The notes under the pieces are model-generated. The model was not told where the DNA came from. It worked only from the letters and a program-made list of their open reading frames with translations, and ran no database searches. The position numbers and the translations under genes were made by a program. Below, in pieces: positions 42,024-49,986 of a DNA stretch of 64,000 nt. Origin of the DNA: an uncultured Bacteroidales bacterium (GTDB lineage Bacteria > Bacteroidota > Bacteroidia > Bacteroidales > Bacteroidaceae); NCBI GenBank assembly GCA_902771725.1, contig CACXXT010000004.1, positions 1 to 64,000 on the forward strand, in the 5' to 3' direction. Position 1 is the first letter of the stretch. Every line of letters begins with the position of its first letter.

Positions 42024-42836
42024 TTAGAGTTTATAAACTTCGTCCTCAACCCATCGAGCCCATTCATTGGGAGTTCGTGAGTGGTCGAAAGTCGTGTAGG
42101 GAATGGGCTTGCCGAAACGCACGGTGAAATGGTTGCCTTGGGCGCGATACATCTCATCGGGCAACAGCGTCATGGCGAAGTTGAACTTCAGGTGGAGACG
42201 CTTGCACCATTGTGCTACACGGTAGAAGCGAGGCGAGTTTTCACCGATGAAGTGAACGGGCACGATGTCGCGCTCGTTTTGGATACTCTTCTGGATGAAT
42301 GCCTTGCGCCAGGGGATGTCGTGAATCTCGCCGTCGATGAGGCGGGAGCAGAGCCCGGCGGGGAACATGATGATATGGTTGTCGGAGCGGAAAGCCCCTT
42401 CCACTTGCTGGGGGAAGTTGCGTGCCTGAGCACCCATTTTGTTGATGGGGATGCACAGGGGAGCCAGTCCCTTGAGATTCATCAATAGGTCATTGACGAG
42501 GTATTTTACCCTGCCTCCAGAAGCCCTGCCTATGATTCCGCCGAGCGTGACACCGTCGATGGCTCCCAAAGGATGGTTTGAGACAAAGGTCAACGGACGG
42601 CCATTGAAGGGGACATTTTCAGTGCCTTCGACCGTGAGGTCTACACCAAGATATTCAATCACGCCTTCGCAGAAGTCCACACCCTCGCGACCCTGTCGGA
42701 GGTATGAATTGATGAAGTCCTGATGGATGAAGTTCTCCAGCCATCGTGTGAGCCATCGGGGAATCCACTTGGCCTTCCTGCCGGCACGTTCGCGGACGAT
42801 TTTGTCGATGTTTATTTCTAAGCCTTGGGTGTCCAT
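42024..42836 (-). CDS. glsA: 1-Acylglycerol-phosphate-type O-acyltransferase, glycine lipid synthesis
   Basis: This 270-residue PlsC-like acyltransferase has 'TFVSNHPLGAIDGVTLG' (catalytic His and Asp), 'FPAGLCSRLIDGEI' (family FPAGxxSR) and 'IVPVHFIGENSP'. By context with glsB it adds the second acyl chain to monoacylglycine. The ATG (42836-42834) shares a base with the stop of the small secreted-protein gene upstream (TGATG). Confidence 0.87.
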   Translation of the reverse strand: MDTQGLEINIDKIVRERAGRKAKWIPRWLTRWLENFIHQDFINSYLRQGREGVDFCEGVIEYLGVDLTVEGTENVPFNGRPLTFVSNHPLGAIDGVTLGGIIGRASGGRVKYLVNDLLMNLKGLAPLCIPINKMGAQARNFPQQVEGAFRSDNHIIMFPAGLCSRLIDGEIHDIPWRKAFIQKSIQNERDIVPVHFIGENSPRFYRVAQWCKRLHLKFNFAMTLLPDEMYRAQGNHFTVRFGKPIPYTTFDHSRTPNEWARWVEDEVYKL

Positions 42837-43225
42837 CAGTTTATGGTGTAGCGTTGGTTGTTGATCATATAGGCACCGCGAGGCAGTCCTGTCAGCCAGT
42901 TGGTGCCCTTGGTGAGGCGCATGGAGGAGTAGTAGGTGCCGTTGGCGGTGTAGATGGGTAGCATCTGGTTGTACTGGCTCTTGATGCAGAGCTGGCGTCC
43001 CTGCTGGCGGATCTCCACGGGCAGGGGAGACGTCATCATCCGCGAGCGCAACTGAGGCACCTCCATTCGATGAACCATCAGGTAGGAGGAGTCCGGGTTG
43101 AACCGGCGTTGAATGCCCTGCGACGTCTGCTGATGGTCGGCCCGGAGGTCTACAATCATGGCCGGTGCGAACAGCAAGGCGAACGCCAGAGCACAGCCTC
43201 TTATATAAAGGAATAGTGTCTTCAT
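42836..43225 (-). CDS. Small exported protein at the head of the glycine-lipid operon
   Basis: This 129-residue protein has a hydrophobic signal (MKTLFLYIRGCALAFALLFAPAMI), a mid-region rich in Arg and Gln, and the ending 'GLPRGAYMINNQRYTIN', which resembles the sorting-type tail of other secreted proteins in this window. The start at 43225 follows a strong promoter, and longer in-frame versions would run through the divergent flippase gene. Family not recognised. Coupling with glsA suggests an envelope role. Confidence 0.65.
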   Translation of the reverse strand: MKTLFLYIRGCALAFALLFAPAMIVDLRADHQQTSQGIQRRFNPDSSYLMVHRMEVPQLRSRMMTSPLPVEIRQQGRQLCIKSQYNQMLPIYTANGTYYSSMRLTKGTNWLTGLPRGAYMINNQRYTIN

Positions 43226-43252
43226 TGCGTAGCAAATGAGTAAATTTGGGGT

Positions 43253-43284
43253 CAAAAGTACAAAACAATCCCCGTTCCGCCAAA
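43253..43284 (-). promoter_or_regulatory. Promoter of the glycine-lipid operon
   Basis: On the - strand TTTG (43284-43281), 20 bp, TACTTTTG (43260-43253) lies 28 bp before the ATG at 43225. Confidence 0.75.
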
Positions 43285-43319
43285 TTTTTTTCTCAAGAAT
43301 TTCTGCATAGGGCCGAAAA

Positions 43320-43336
43320 GGGGCTACTTTAGCCCC
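43320..43336. repeat. Hairpin between two divergent promoters
   Basis: GGGGCTACTTTAGCCCC is a perfect 7-bp stem with a 3-base loop. On the - strand it is followed by TTTTC like a weak terminator, but it lies outside both transcripts. Confidence 0.75.
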
Positions 43337-43395
43337 TCGCATAAGCCAATTCGCAGTACTTTTTACCTCTTTTACCCACAAAAATTGAAAAGTGC

Positions 43396-43426
43396 TTGCA
43401 CGGGTGGAAGAAAAAGTGTACTTTCG
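43396..43426 (+). promoter_or_regulatory. Promoter of the flippase gene
   Basis: TTG (43396-43398), 20 bp, TACTTTCG (43419-43426). The start codon is 34 bp downstream. Confidence 0.65.
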
Positions 43427-43459
43427 CGCCGTAAAAGTGATAAAAACAGCATTTCTCCT

Positions 43460-44902
43460 ATGGCAAACCTCAAATCCTTGGCCAAAGACACTGCCATCTA
43501 TGGCCTGAGCAGTATCATTGGACGCTTTCTGAATTATCTGCTTGTGCCGGTGTACACGCGCTGCATTTCTGCCGAGAGCGGCGGCTATGGCATCGTCACC
43601 AACCTCTATGCCTACACGGCATTGTTGCTGGTCTTCTTGACGTTTGGCATGGAGACTACTCTTTTCCGCTACGCCAACGACAAGCGCGAGCAACCCGACA
43701 CCGTATTCTCCACTGCTATGGCGGTCGTCACTGCTCTGACAGCCCTGTTCCTCCTGCTGGCCTTTGGCTTCATTGGTCCCATAGGCGACCTCATTCATTA
43801 TTCCGACCACCATGAGTACATCCAGATTATGGCAGTCGTGGTGGCTCTGGATGCCCTGCAGGCTCTCCCCTTCAGCTACCTTCGCTACCAGCGGCGTCCT
43901 CTGCGGTTTGCTTTCCTGAAGTTGCTGTTCATAGCCCTCAACATAGGACTCAACCTGCTCTACTTTGTTGTCCTTGGCAAGGATGCCCCGATCTATGTCT
44001 TTGCCCTCAATCTCGTCTGCACGGGCATAGTCACCCTGCTTTTTATTCCCGAGTTGCTTCGCATCCGCTGGCATTTCAGCGGTCGTCTGCTCCGTAGTAT
44101 GCTGTCCTACTCCTGGCCCATCCTGGTGCTGGGGCTCGCCGGTGTCCTGAATCAGGTGGCAGACAAAATCATATTCCCTCTCGTCTACTCCGACCCTGTC
44201 GAGGCCAATGTCCAGCTGGGCATCTACGGCGGTTGCGTGAAGATAGCCATGATTATGGCGATGATCACGCAGGCTTTCCGCTATGCCTACGAACCCATCG
44301 TCTTCGCCAAATCCAAGGATTCCGACAAGAGCGAATACTACGCAGTGGCCATGAAGTACTTTATTATCTTCACGCTTCTGGCGTTCCTCTGCGTGGAGGG
44401 CTACATGCCTCTGCTTCAGCTGATCATCGGCCCTGATTACCGCGAGGGACTGGGTGTGGTGCCCATCGTCATGGCGGCAGAGATCATGATGGGCGTGTAC
44501 TTTAATCTCTCGTTCTGGTACAAGCTCATCGACAAGACCATCTACGGTGCCTGGTTCTCTTTGGCTGGCTGCATCGTCCTCGTTGCCGTGAATCTGCTCT
44601 TCATACCTCGGTATAGCTATTGGGCTTGCGCCTGGGGCGGTTTTGCGGGCTATGCCACGTGCATGGTGCTGAGCTATGTTGTTGGTCAGCGAAAGAATCC
44701 TATCAACTACCCGATGAAGGAGATTGCCGTCTACGTCTTGCTGACGCTGGTGCTCTTCGGCGTCATGGTGCTGGCCTCGGAGTTGCCTGACTGGGCACAG
44801 ATTCTTGTGAACACGGCACTCATCGCCCTCTTCGTGCTCTACATTATTAAGAAGGATTTGCCCCTGGAGGGACTGCCTGTGGTAGGGAAGTATTTTAAGT
44901 AG
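43460..44902 (+). CDS. Polysaccharide-type lipid flippase (MOP/Wzx superfamily)
   Basis: The 480-residue protein has about 14 transmembrane helices. Its N-terminus 'LAKDTAIYGLSSIIGRFLNYLLVPVYTR' is characteristic of Wzx-like exporters of Bacteroidetes ('..YGLSSIlgRfLnylLvPlYT'). It probably flips lipid-linked oligosaccharides or a peptidoglycan-like precursor across the inner membrane. No glycosyltransferases are next to it, so it is not part of a capsule locus. ATG 43460 is placed 34 bp after a promoter. Confidence 0.9.
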   Translation: MANLKSLAKDTAIYGLSSIIGRFLNYLLVPVYTRCISAESGGYGIVTNLYAYTALLLVFLTFGMETTLFRYANDKREQPDTVFSTAMAVVTALTALFLLLAFGFIGPIGDLIHYSDHHEYIQIMAVVVALDALQALPFSYLRYQRRPLRFAFLKLLFIALNIGLNLLYFVVLGKDAPIYVFALNLVCTGIVTLLFIPELLRIRWHFSGRLLRSMLSYSWPILVLGLAGVLNQVADKIIFPLVYSDPVEANVQLGIYGGCVKIAMIMAMITQAFRYAYEPIVFAKSKDSDKSEYYAVAMKYFIIFTLLAFLCVEGYMPLLQLIIGPDYREGLGVVPIVMAAEIMMGVYFNLSFWYKLIDKTIYGAWFSLAGCIVLVAVNLLFIPRYSYWACAWGGFAGYATCMVLSYVVGQRKNPINYPMKEIAVYVLLTLVLFGVMVLASELPDWAQILVNTALIALFVLYIIKKDLPLEGLPVVGKYFK

Positions 44903-44905
44903 TGG

Positions 44906-44930
44906 AGAGTTTAAAGTTTAAGGTTTAATG
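44906..44930 (+). repeat. GTTTAAA-type repeat after the flippase gene
   Basis: GAGTTTAAAGTTTAAGGTTTAATG consists of three seven-base units GTTTAAA, GTTTAAG and GTTTAAT in the 46-bp spacer. Confidence 0.7.
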
Positions 44931-44948
44931 TAAAAACAATAAATAGAA

Positions 44949-47204
44949 ATGAAACAAATGAAATTGATGTTGGTGGCGCTGATGGTTGCGCTGCTCGGTG
45001 TGAACAATGTGCGTGCCGACGAGGGTATGTGGCTGCTGGGTCGGACGGATCCGAAAGCCATGGCCGTAGCGCGCTCTCTGGGCTTGCAGTTGACAGATGC
45101 AGAGCTCTATGGCGAGGACGGCACGAGCCTTAAAGACTGTGTGGTGGACTTCGGCGACTTCTGCTCCGGAGTCATTGTCTCAAAGGACGGACTCGTCTTC
45201 ACAAACCACCACTGCGGCTTCGGTGCAATCCAGAAGCTGTCCACCCCCGAAGACGACATCTTGGGCAATGGCTTTGTTGCCCGCACCCATGAGGAAGAGC
45301 GCCCGGCCAAGGGACTCTACGTGAAGATATGGCAGCGCAGCGAGGATGTCACCGAGGAGGTGAACGCCGAACTGCAGAAGATCTATGCCGACGAAACCAA
45401 GGGACACAAGCTCGGTCGCCAGCGTGAGGCCGTGCTCTACAACCAGTTTCTGGGAACCGTGCTCAGCCGCATCGCCAGCCGCGCCGAGCAGCAGGCAGAG
45501 AAGGACAGCCTGAAAGGCATCGTCTGCGAAGCCAAGCCTTTCGAGGGCGGACGCGTGTATCTGCTGAATTACTACCGTCAGTACAGCGACATCCGTCTGG
45601 TCTTCACCGTCCCCCAGAGCCTGGGCAAGTTCGGTGGCGACACGGACAACTGGATGTGGCCTCGCCAGACGGCAGATTTCAGTGTCTTCCGCATTTATGC
45701 CGATAAGAACGGCGAGCCTGCAGAATACAACGAGAACAACATTCCCCTGCACCCCAAGCGCTGGGCCAAGGTCAGCATCGACGGCTTTGACCAGGGCAGC
45801 TACTGCATGACCATCGGCTATCCCGGCAGCACCAGCCGTTACCTCTCGAGCTACGGCATCGAGGAGCGCACTGGCGTGACCAATATTCCGATGATTCAGG
45901 TACGTGGCGTGAAGCAGGAAATCTGGACCAAGTGGATGCGTGCCGAACGTGCTATCGGCATCAAGTATGCCTCCAAGTTCGCTTCCTCCAGCAACTATTG
46001 GAAGAATTCCCAGGGCATGAACGAGGCCGTGCAGCGTCTGGGTATCATCCAGCAGAAGCAGCAGCGCGAGCAGGAACTGCGCCGATGGTTCTCAGAGGAC
46101 AAGGCACGCCGCGACCGCTTCTCGCGTATGTTCCCCACTCTCTACAAGGGCTACAAGGCTCGCCATGATGCACGCTACGCTCAAGGTTTTGTCAACGAGA
46201 CCTTCTACCGCGGTATCGAGCTCTTCGGCTTCGCCCGCTCGGCCAAGCGTTTTGCCGAGTCACATCCCAACTACCGCGAGATGCTGGAAGAATATATGCA
46301 GGGACAGTACAAAGACTACGATGCCCGTGTGGACGAGGAAGTCATGGCTGCTCTTCTGGAGAACTATGCTCAGCAGGTAGGCTCGAAGTACCTCCCCCGC
46401 TTCTATGGTGACATCCGCAAGAAGTACAACAATGACTATAAGGCCTTCGCCCACGACATCTTCCAGCAGTCGAAGTTGACGAGCTACGAAGGCTGGTACG
46501 GACTCACTCACGCCAAGGTGCGTGCAGCCGTGACTCTCAACGACTCGCTGGAGCAGTCACTGGCCGACGAGAAAGCTTATCAGCAGTACGTCTCCTCCGA
46601 CCCTGTAGTGCGCCTCTACGACGAGTTGGAACAGATGGTGCAGAACGTCATCACGCCGCCGATGCGCAAGGTCAGTTCCTCCATTTCCTACAACGAGAAC
46701 CTGCTGACCCAGTGTGTACTGGAGAAGGAGATGGATCAGCCCCACTACTCCGATGCCAACTTCACTATGCGCATGAGTTATGGTATCGTCAGCGACTACA
46801 CCAATGCCGGCACGCACCATGACTTCCTGACGACCATGCCCAGCCTTATTGAGAAAATCGAAAAGGGCACCAGCAACCCCGACTATGCGATGCAGGCAGA
46901 GATCCTGAACCTGCTGAAGTCTGGCGACTACGGTCGCTACGTCGACCCGAAGACTCGTCAATTGCCCCTCTGTTTCCTCACCACCAATGACATCACAGGT
47001 GGCAACAGCGGTAGTCCTATGTTCAATGGAAAGGGTGAACTCATCGGCCTTGCCTTCGACGGCAATTGGGATGCCCTCTCCAGCGATATCTCCTTCGATG
47101 CTTCGCTCACCCGCTGCATCGGCGTTGACATCCGTTTCGTCCTCTGGCTGATGGAGAAGTGGGGTCATGCCGATCACCTCGTCGGCGAAGTCATAGGACT
47201 ATAA
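44949..47204 (+). CDS. dpp7: Family S46 dipeptidyl peptidase, DPP7 type
   Basis: This 751-residue periplasmic serine peptidase has a signal peptide ending 'NNVRA'. The chymotrypsin-like half sites are 'LVFTNHHCGFG' (His88), 'SLGKFGGDTDNWMWPR' (Asp region) and 'TGGNSGSPMFNGKGELIG' with nucleophile Ser687. The residue 18 positions after this serine, Gly705 in 'FDGNWD', is glycine as in DPP7; DPP11 has arginine there for acidic P1 side chains. A hydrophobic P1 preference is therefore expected. With PtpA it supports growth on peptides. A helical domain fills 330-600 as usual. Confidence 0.92.
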   Translation: MKQMKLMLVALMVALLGVNNVRADEGMWLLGRTDPKAMAVARSLGLQLTDAELYGEDGTSLKDCVVDFGDFCSGVIVSKDGLVFTNHHCGFGAIQKLSTPEDDILGNGFVARTHEEERPAKGLYVKIWQRSEDVTEEVNAELQKIYADETKGHKLGRQREAVLYNQFLGTVLSRIASRAEQQAEKDSLKGIVCEAKPFEGGRVYLLNYYRQYSDIRLVFTVPQSLGKFGGDTDNWMWPRQTADFSVFRIYADKNGEPAEYNENNIPLHPKRWAKVSIDGFDQGSYCMTIGYPGSTSRYLSSYGIEERTGVTNIPMIQVRGVKQEIWTKWMRAERAIGIKYASKFASSSNYWKNSQGMNEAVQRLGIIQQKQQREQELRRWFSEDKARRDRFSRMFPTLYKGYKARHDARYAQGFVNETFYRGIELFGFARSAKRFAESHPNYREMLEEYMQGQYKDYDARVDEEVMAALLENYAQQVGSKYLPRFYGDIRKKYNNDYKAFAHDIFQQSKLTSYEGWYGLTHAKVRAAVTLNDSLEQSLADEKAYQQYVSSDPVVRLYDELEQMVQNVITPPMRKVSSSISYNENLLTQCVLEKEMDQPHYSDANFTMRMSYGIVSDYTNAGTHHDFLTTMPSLIEKIEKGTSNPDYAMQAEILNLLKSGDYGRYVDPKTRQLPLCFLTTNDITGGNSGSPMFNGKGELIGLAFDGNWDALSSDISFDASLTRCIGVDIRFVLWLMEKWGHADHLVGEVIGL

Positions 47205-47205
47205 A

Positions 47206-47248
47206 CATCTGACATTCCATTTGATATTTCATATTTGACATTCCCTCC
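47206..47248 (+). repeat. TTTGACATTCC-type repeat before the Nudix gene
   Basis: CTGACATTCC-ATTTGATATTTC-ATATTTGACATTCC fills the 49-bp spacer with imperfect copies. Confidence 0.6.
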
Positions 47249-47253
47249 TCCCG

Positions 47254-47787
47254 ATGCATCCTCTTCACCAATTTAAGTTCTGTCCCAAGTGCGGTTCGTC
47301 CCGCTTTGTGGAACATAACGCCAAGTCCAAGCACTGCCAGGCATGTGGGTTCACCTACTATTTCAATCCCTCTGCAGCCACGGTGGCGCTTATCGTAAAC
47401 GAGCGTGGAGAATGGTGTGTGGTGCGTCGGGCCAAGGAACCCGCTAAAGGAACCCTGGACCTGCCCGGTGGCTTCTCCGATATGTTCGAGACAAGCGAAG
47501 AGGGAGTATGCCGCGAGGTGAAAGAAGAAACGGGTCTTACCGTGGACCGCACCGAGTTCCTGTTCTCGGTGCCTAATCAATATGAGTACTCAGGATTCCT
47601 GGTCCATACGATAGACATGTTCTACCGTTGCCATGTGACGTCCACCGAGGGAGCCCGAGCCGCCGACGATGCCGGCGAACTCCTCTGGCTCCGACCCGAG
47701 GACATCCGGCCCGAGGATTTCGGACTGCAGAGTATCCGAAAAGGCGTAGAAAAACTCCTTGAAGAATACGCAAATAGGGCAAAATAA
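47254..47787 (+). CDS. Nudix hydrolase with N-terminal zinc ribbon
   Basis: This 177-residue protein has a zinc ribbon made by Cys10, Cys13, Cys28 and Cys31, then a Nudix domain whose box 'GGFSDMFETSEEGVCREVKEETGL' matches GX5EX7REUXEEXGU. It resembles NudC-type or ADP-ribose pyrophosphatase-like proteins, but NudC's downstream SQPWPFPxS is not present. The substrate is unknown, probably a nucleoside diphosphate derivative. Confidence 0.88.
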   Translation: MHPLHQFKFCPKCGSSRFVEHNAKSKHCQACGFTYYFNPSAATVALIVNERGEWCVVRRAKEPAKGTLDLPGGFSDMFETSEEGVCREVKEETGLTVDRTEFLFSVPNQYEYSGFLVHTIDMFYRCHVTSTEGARAADDAGELLWLRPEDIRPEDFGLQSIRKGVEKLLEEYANRAK

Positions 47788-47839
47788 TCCTTTTTCGCTT
47801 ATAAATAAGGTGTAAGAACGAAGAAAAATGTCTTTTTTC

Positions 47840-47870
47840 TTGCATTTTCGATAATCTTGCCGTACTTTTG
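47840..47870 (+). promoter_or_regulatory. Promoter of the rimP-nusA-infB-cvpA operon
   Basis: TTG (47840-47842), 20 bp, TACTTTTG (47863-47870). The 124-bp leader before rimP has no recognised structure. Confidence 0.75.
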
Positions 47871-47994
47871 CACCGCTGAAATGAAGCGAGGGGCCCACAA
47901 GGTTCTTCGCTTCACGCTTAAAATAAGGCTTTCATCAAATCTATAATACGTACATCTGCAAATCAGTTAAACTGTAAACTCGTAACTCAAAAAG

Positions 47995-48462
47995 ATGATT
48001 GACAAGGCAAAAGTAAAAGAGCTGGTCGACCAGTGGCTCGACGGCAAAGACTACTTCCTGACAGACCTCACGGTGACTCCGGACAACTGCATTACCGTGG
48101 AAATCGACCACGCCGACGGCGTGTGGATTGACGACTGTGTGCAGCTCTCGCGCCACATCGAGGAAAACCTCTCGCGCGACGAGGAGGACTACGAACTCGA
48201 AGTCGGCAGTGCTGGCCTGGGACAGCCCTTCAAGGTGCTGCGCCAGTGGCAGAACCACGTGGGCAAACAGGTGGAGATCCTCGCCTCCGACGGCCGCAAG
48301 CTCAAGGGCATCCTCCGCGAGGCCGATGCAGAACACGTCCTGCTCGCCACGCGCCAGAAAGTCCAGGTCGAGGGGCGCAAGCGCCCAGTCATGCAGGATG
48401 TGGACGTCAGCCTGCCCATGGCGGAGGTCAAGTCCGGGCGCTACATCATAGACTTCAAGTAG
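47995..48462 (+). CDS. rimP: Ribosome maturation factor RimP
   Basis: The 155-residue protein aids 30S subunit assembly. The N-terminal domain has 'DCVQLSRHIEENLSRDEEDYELEVGSAGLGQPF' (family: EVSSPGLDRPL) and the C-terminal SH3-like domain begins 'VGKQVEILASDGRKLKG'. The first gene of the conserved rimP-nusA-infB cluster; nusA follows after 89 bp. Confidence 0.92.
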   Translation: MIDKAKVKELVDQWLDGKDYFLTDLTVTPDNCITVEIDHADGVWIDDCVQLSRHIEENLSRDEEDYELEVGSAGLGQPFKVLRQWQNHVGKQVEILASDGRKLKGILREADAEHVLLATRQKVQVEGRKRPVMQDVDVSLPMAEVKSGRYIIDFK

Positions 48463-48551
48463 TTTGAAGGAACTGAAGATTTGAGGATCCAAGGTTTCAC
48501 TTGGCACTTCAATCATTCAAGATATAATCGAAAAAACATAAAATCACAATA

Positions 48552-49850
48552 ATGGCAAAGAAAGTAAACAACGAACTCATAGATACTTTCGCAGAGTTCA
48601 AGGAAACCAAGAACATCGACCGCTCCACCCTTGTGAGCGTGCTCGAGGAGAGCTTCCGCAGTGTCATCGCCAAGATGCAGGGAAGCGACGAGAACTACGA
48701 CGTCATTGTCAACCCCGACAAGGGCGACTTCGAAATCTATCGCAACCGCACCGTGGTGGAAGACGGCGAGGTCACCGACCCCAACATGCAGATTAGCCTC
48801 AGCGAGGCACAGAAGATTGCTGATGACTACGAGGTCGGCGAGGACGTCTCCGAGCCCGTTGACTTCTCGAAGTTCGGACGTCGTGCCATCCTCACCCTGC
48901 GCCAGACACTCGCTTCGAAGATTCTGGAGCTGGAGCACGATGCACTCTACAATAAGTATAAGGAAAAGGTGGGCGAGATTATCTCCGCCGAGGTTTATCA
49001 GGTCTGGCACAAGGAAATCCTGCTGCTGGACGAGGACGGCAACGAACTGCTGCTGCCGAAGAACGAGCAGATTCCCGGCGACTACTTCCGCAAAGGCGAG
49101 CCTGCCCGTGCTGTGGTGGCTCGCGTGGACAACTCCACCGGCAACCCAAAGATCATCCTCTCCCGCACCAGTCCCGTCTTCCTCCAGCGTCTGCTCGAAG
49201 GTGAGGTGCCTGAGATAGCCGAGGGCATCATCGCCGTTCGCAAGATTGCCCGCATCCCCGGCGACCGCGCCAAGATTGCTGTCGAGAGCTTCGACGACCG
49301 TATCGACCCTGTAGGTGCCTGCGTAGGTGTCCGTGGCAGCCGTGTCCATGGCATCGTTCGCGAGCTGCGTGGCGAGAACCTCGACGTCATCCAGTGGAGC
49401 AACAATCCCCAGATCCTCATCGCCCGTGCCCTGGGTCCTGCTGAGATCAACAGCATCAACCTCGACCTCGAGACCAAGCACTGCGAAGTCTACCTCAATC
49501 CCGATCAAGTTTCCCTGGCCATCGGTAAGGGCGGTATGAACATCCGCCTCGCATCCATGCTGACCGACACCGTCATCGATGTCTATCGCGAACTGCCCGA
49601 GGGTGAGGAAGAAGAGCTGGAGGACGACATCCACCTCGACGACTTCAAGGACGAAATCGACGATTGGGTGATCGACGAGCTCAAGAAGAACGGCTGGACC
49701 ACTGCCCGTTCCGTCCTCGAGGCTCCTCGCGAGATGCTTGTGCAGAAAGCCGACCTCGAAGAGGAAACCGTGGACGAGGTGCTACGCATACTTCGCCAGG
49801 AGTTTGCCGACGAAGAGGGAACTGAAGGCGAAGCACCAGCAGAGATTTAA
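48552..49850 (+). CDS. nusA: Transcription termination/antitermination protein NusA
   Basis: This 432-residue RNA polymerase-binding protein has an N-terminal domain (1-130), the S1 domain, then two KH domains with 'VGACVGVRGSRVHGIVREL' and 'SLAIGKGGMNIRLASML', and an acidic C-terminus (EEEELEDDIHLDD) with one helix-hairpin-helix-like repeat. The length is typical for Bacteroidetes. It lies between rimP and infB. Confidence 0.95.
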   Translation: MAKKVNNELIDTFAEFKETKNIDRSTLVSVLEESFRSVIAKMQGSDENYDVIVNPDKGDFEIYRNRTVVEDGEVTDPNMQISLSEAQKIADDYEVGEDVSEPVDFSKFGRRAILTLRQTLASKILELEHDALYNKYKEKVGEIISAEVYQVWHKEILLLDEDGNELLLPKNEQIPGDYFRKGEPARAVVARVDNSTGNPKIILSRTSPVFLQRLLEGEVPEIAEGIIAVRKIARIPGDRAKIAVESFDDRIDPVGACVGVRGSRVHGIVRELRGENLDVIQWSNNPQILIARALGPAEINSINLDLETKHCEVYLNPDQVSLAIGKGGMNIRLASMLTDTVIDVYRELPEGEEEELEDDIHLDDFKDEIDDWVIDELKKNGWTTARSVLEAPREMLVQKADLEEETVDEVLRILRQEFADEEGTEGEAPAEI

Positions 49851-49855
49851 GGATT

Positions 49856-49980
49856 TACGGATTTACGAATTTACGGCTTGCAAGCAGAGAGCCGTGAGCC
49901 GTAAGTCCGTAAATCAATGACAATACACCCCCGATTAAGAAGTAATTTTGTAAATCCGTAAATCCTAAAATCCGTAATTC
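49856..49980 (+). repeat. GGATTTACG repeats forming a hairpin in the nusA/infB spacer
   Basis: Direct copies of GGATTTACG and GAATTTACG start at 49854. Bases 49860-49878 pair with 49897-49915 (17 of 19 positions), and further GTAAATCCGTAAATCC copies follow up to 49980. It fills a 136-bp intra-operon spacer. Confidence 0.8.
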
Positions 49981-49986
49981 GATATT

